In this document: in pieces, positions 4,555 to 5,418 of the stretch
Position numbering within the stretch: the first letter of the stretch is position 1
How the letters are laid out: each line of letters opens with the position of its first letter
Assembly (NCBI GenBank): GCA_021323355.1
Contig: JAJONK010000202.1
Coordinates: 1 to 5,418, forward strand
Source of the DNA: Deltaproteobacteria bacterium
GTDB taxonomy: Bacteria > Desulfobacterota > Binatia > UBA9968
Length of the DNA: 5,418 nucleotides
Direction: 5' to 3'
The notes under the pieces: generated by a model
What the model saw: only the letters and a program-made list of their open reading frames with translations
The model's database searches: none
Told to the model about the DNA's origin: nothing
Position numbers and translations under genes: made by a program

Positions 4555-5418
4555 GTGAATCTGACAAAAATTCTTGCCGGGTTGCTCCTCTTTAGTGGGC
4601 TCTTTCTCATCGATCGTTCGCTTGCCGCCGATTTGCCGGTGGTGCGCGCGAGCTACAACGCCATCGGCGGGGTGTTCACGCCTCTCTGGGTAGCTTATGA
4701 AAACAAGCTGTTCAACAGGTACGGAATCGCAGTCGATTTGAAATTTCTGCCGCTGACCACCGGCACCCAGGCGCTGCTCACCAAGAACGTCGACATCATT
4801 ACGCCGGGTGGCGAATTGCTCGAGGCCGGACTGAACGGAGAACGAGTCGTCTATATCGCCGGCATCGCCAACCGCGTGGTGCTTTCGATTTTTGCCAAGC
4901 CGGAGATTCAGTCGCTCGCCGATCTGCGCGGCAAAGTGGTCTCGGCCCTGTCTCCCGGCTCCATCAGCGACCATTTGGTGCGCATTCTCTGCCAGGAGGC
5001 CGGCTTGGTTCCGGGACAGGACGTCAAGATGCTCTATTTGAAAACCGGCCCCGAGATTCTTGCGGCGCTGACAAGCGGTGTGATCGATGCTGGCGTCATT
5101 TCGGCGCCCGTGACTCTCAAGGCGCGGCAGGCGGGCTTCAAAGAAATCGTCAACGTTCCGGAGCGAAATATTCCGATGATCCATGCCGGCCTGGCAACGA
5201 CCCGAGAGTTCGTCAAAGAGCATCGCGACCGGGTTCGCGGGTTCCTGCAGGGGTATATGGAAGCAGTTCGCTATGCCGCAACCAATCCGAAAGAAACCAA
5301 ACAGATCATCGGCACGTTCACGAAAACGAACAATCAGGAAGACCTTGAGGAAACGTACCAGACCTTCATCAAAGTCTGGGAGCGCATTCCGTATGTTTCC
5401 ACGGCCGGCGTGCAATCC
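4555..5418 (+). CDS. ABC transporter substrate-binding protein, NMT1/SsuA/TauA type (3' end cut off)
   Basis: 288 codons are open from a GTG start to the window edge; a full family member is about 310-340 residues, so only a short tail is missing. The N-terminus VNLTKILAGLLLFSGLFL with SLAA at 22-25 is a Sec signal peptide, cleaved after A24 or A25. Then come VRASYNAIGGVFTPLWVAYENKLF (30-53) and YGIAVDLKF (56-64), the standard opening of nitrate/sulfonate/taurine and thiamine-precursor (NMT1/THI5) binding proteins, GTQALLTKNVDI (70-81) and PGGELLEAGLNG (84-95), SLADLRGKVV (120-129) and GSISDHLVRILCQEAGL (135-151) for the second lobe, then ILAALTSGVIDAGVISAP (168-185), and a helical end typical of the family (EHRDRVRGFLQGYMEAVRYAATNP, 222-245). 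The protein captures a small ligand in the periplasm and passes it to an ABC permease and ATPase, not seen but expected beyond the edge. The ligand is not predictable. It belongs to the operon of the two deacetylase-like genes (4-base gap). Confidence 0.92.
   Translation, partial: MNLTKILAGLLLFSGLFLIDRSLAADLPVVRASYNAIGGVFTPLWVAYENKLFNRYGIAVDLKFLPLTTGTQALLTKNVDIITPGGELLEAGLNGERVVYIAGIANRVVLSIFAKPEIQSLADLRGKVVSALSPGSISDHLVRILCQEAGLVPGQDVKMLYLKTGPEILAALTSGVIDAGVISAPVTLKARQAGFKEIVNVPERNIPMIHAGLATTREFVKEHRDRVRGFLQGYMEAVRYAATNPKETKQIIGTFTKTNNQEDLEETYQTFIKVWERIPYVSTAGVQS

Noticed and set aside
4489..5415. Minus-strand reading frame of 308 codons, long enough to look real
   Set aside because: The plus strand over the same bases encodes a signal peptide and a full set of ABC binding-protein blocks from a GTG start; the minus frame shows no recognisable domain.

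Overview
The window reads like a piece of a chromosome from an uncultivated, moderately GC-rich soil or sediment bacterium. This is an inference from codon and base composition and from the mix of solute-binding proteins; no rRNA, tRNA or marker gene is present to fix the taxonomy. There is no phage, transposon, CRISPR or RNA-gene signal. The coding stretches are GC-richer than the three larger spacers.

Left half, all on the minus strand. Positions 1-155 hold the first about 51 codons of a membrane protein that looks like a bile acid:sodium symporter (BASS) family transporter, cut by the window edge. A 446-base spacer without a convincing gene follows (156-601). Next comes a complete TAXI-type (TRAP-associated) substrate-binding protein at 602-1624 that has no visible export signal, a 164-base spacer, and a complete DUF1989 (urea carboxylase-associated) protein at 1789-2418.

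A 399-base divergent intergenic region (2419-2817) carries a good candidate promoter for the DUF1989 gene, whose -35 box overlaps a perfect 10-bp palindrome, and a weaker candidate promoter facing the other way.

Right half, all on the plus strand, in one tight operon. Two tandem paralogues of the NodB/PuuE-like polysaccharide deacetylase (CE4-fold) superfamily lie at 2818-3657 and 3678-4550. After only 4 bases follows a GTG-started, exported NMT1/SsuA/TauA-type ABC substrate-binding protein, 4555 to beyond the window end. The first deacetylase-like protein has lost all three histidines that the second keeps at the family's metal and catalytic positions, so the pair looks like one probable enzyme plus one pseudoenzyme or highly divergent partner.

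Working model (inference): a small nitrogenous compound, perhaps a ureide, cyclic amide or guanidine/urea-like molecule, is captured by the ABC binding protein and opened or deacylated by the CE4-fold pair. The divergent DUF1989 protein belongs to a family whose characterised members act in urea/guanidine nitrogen release. The substrate cannot be read from this sequence.
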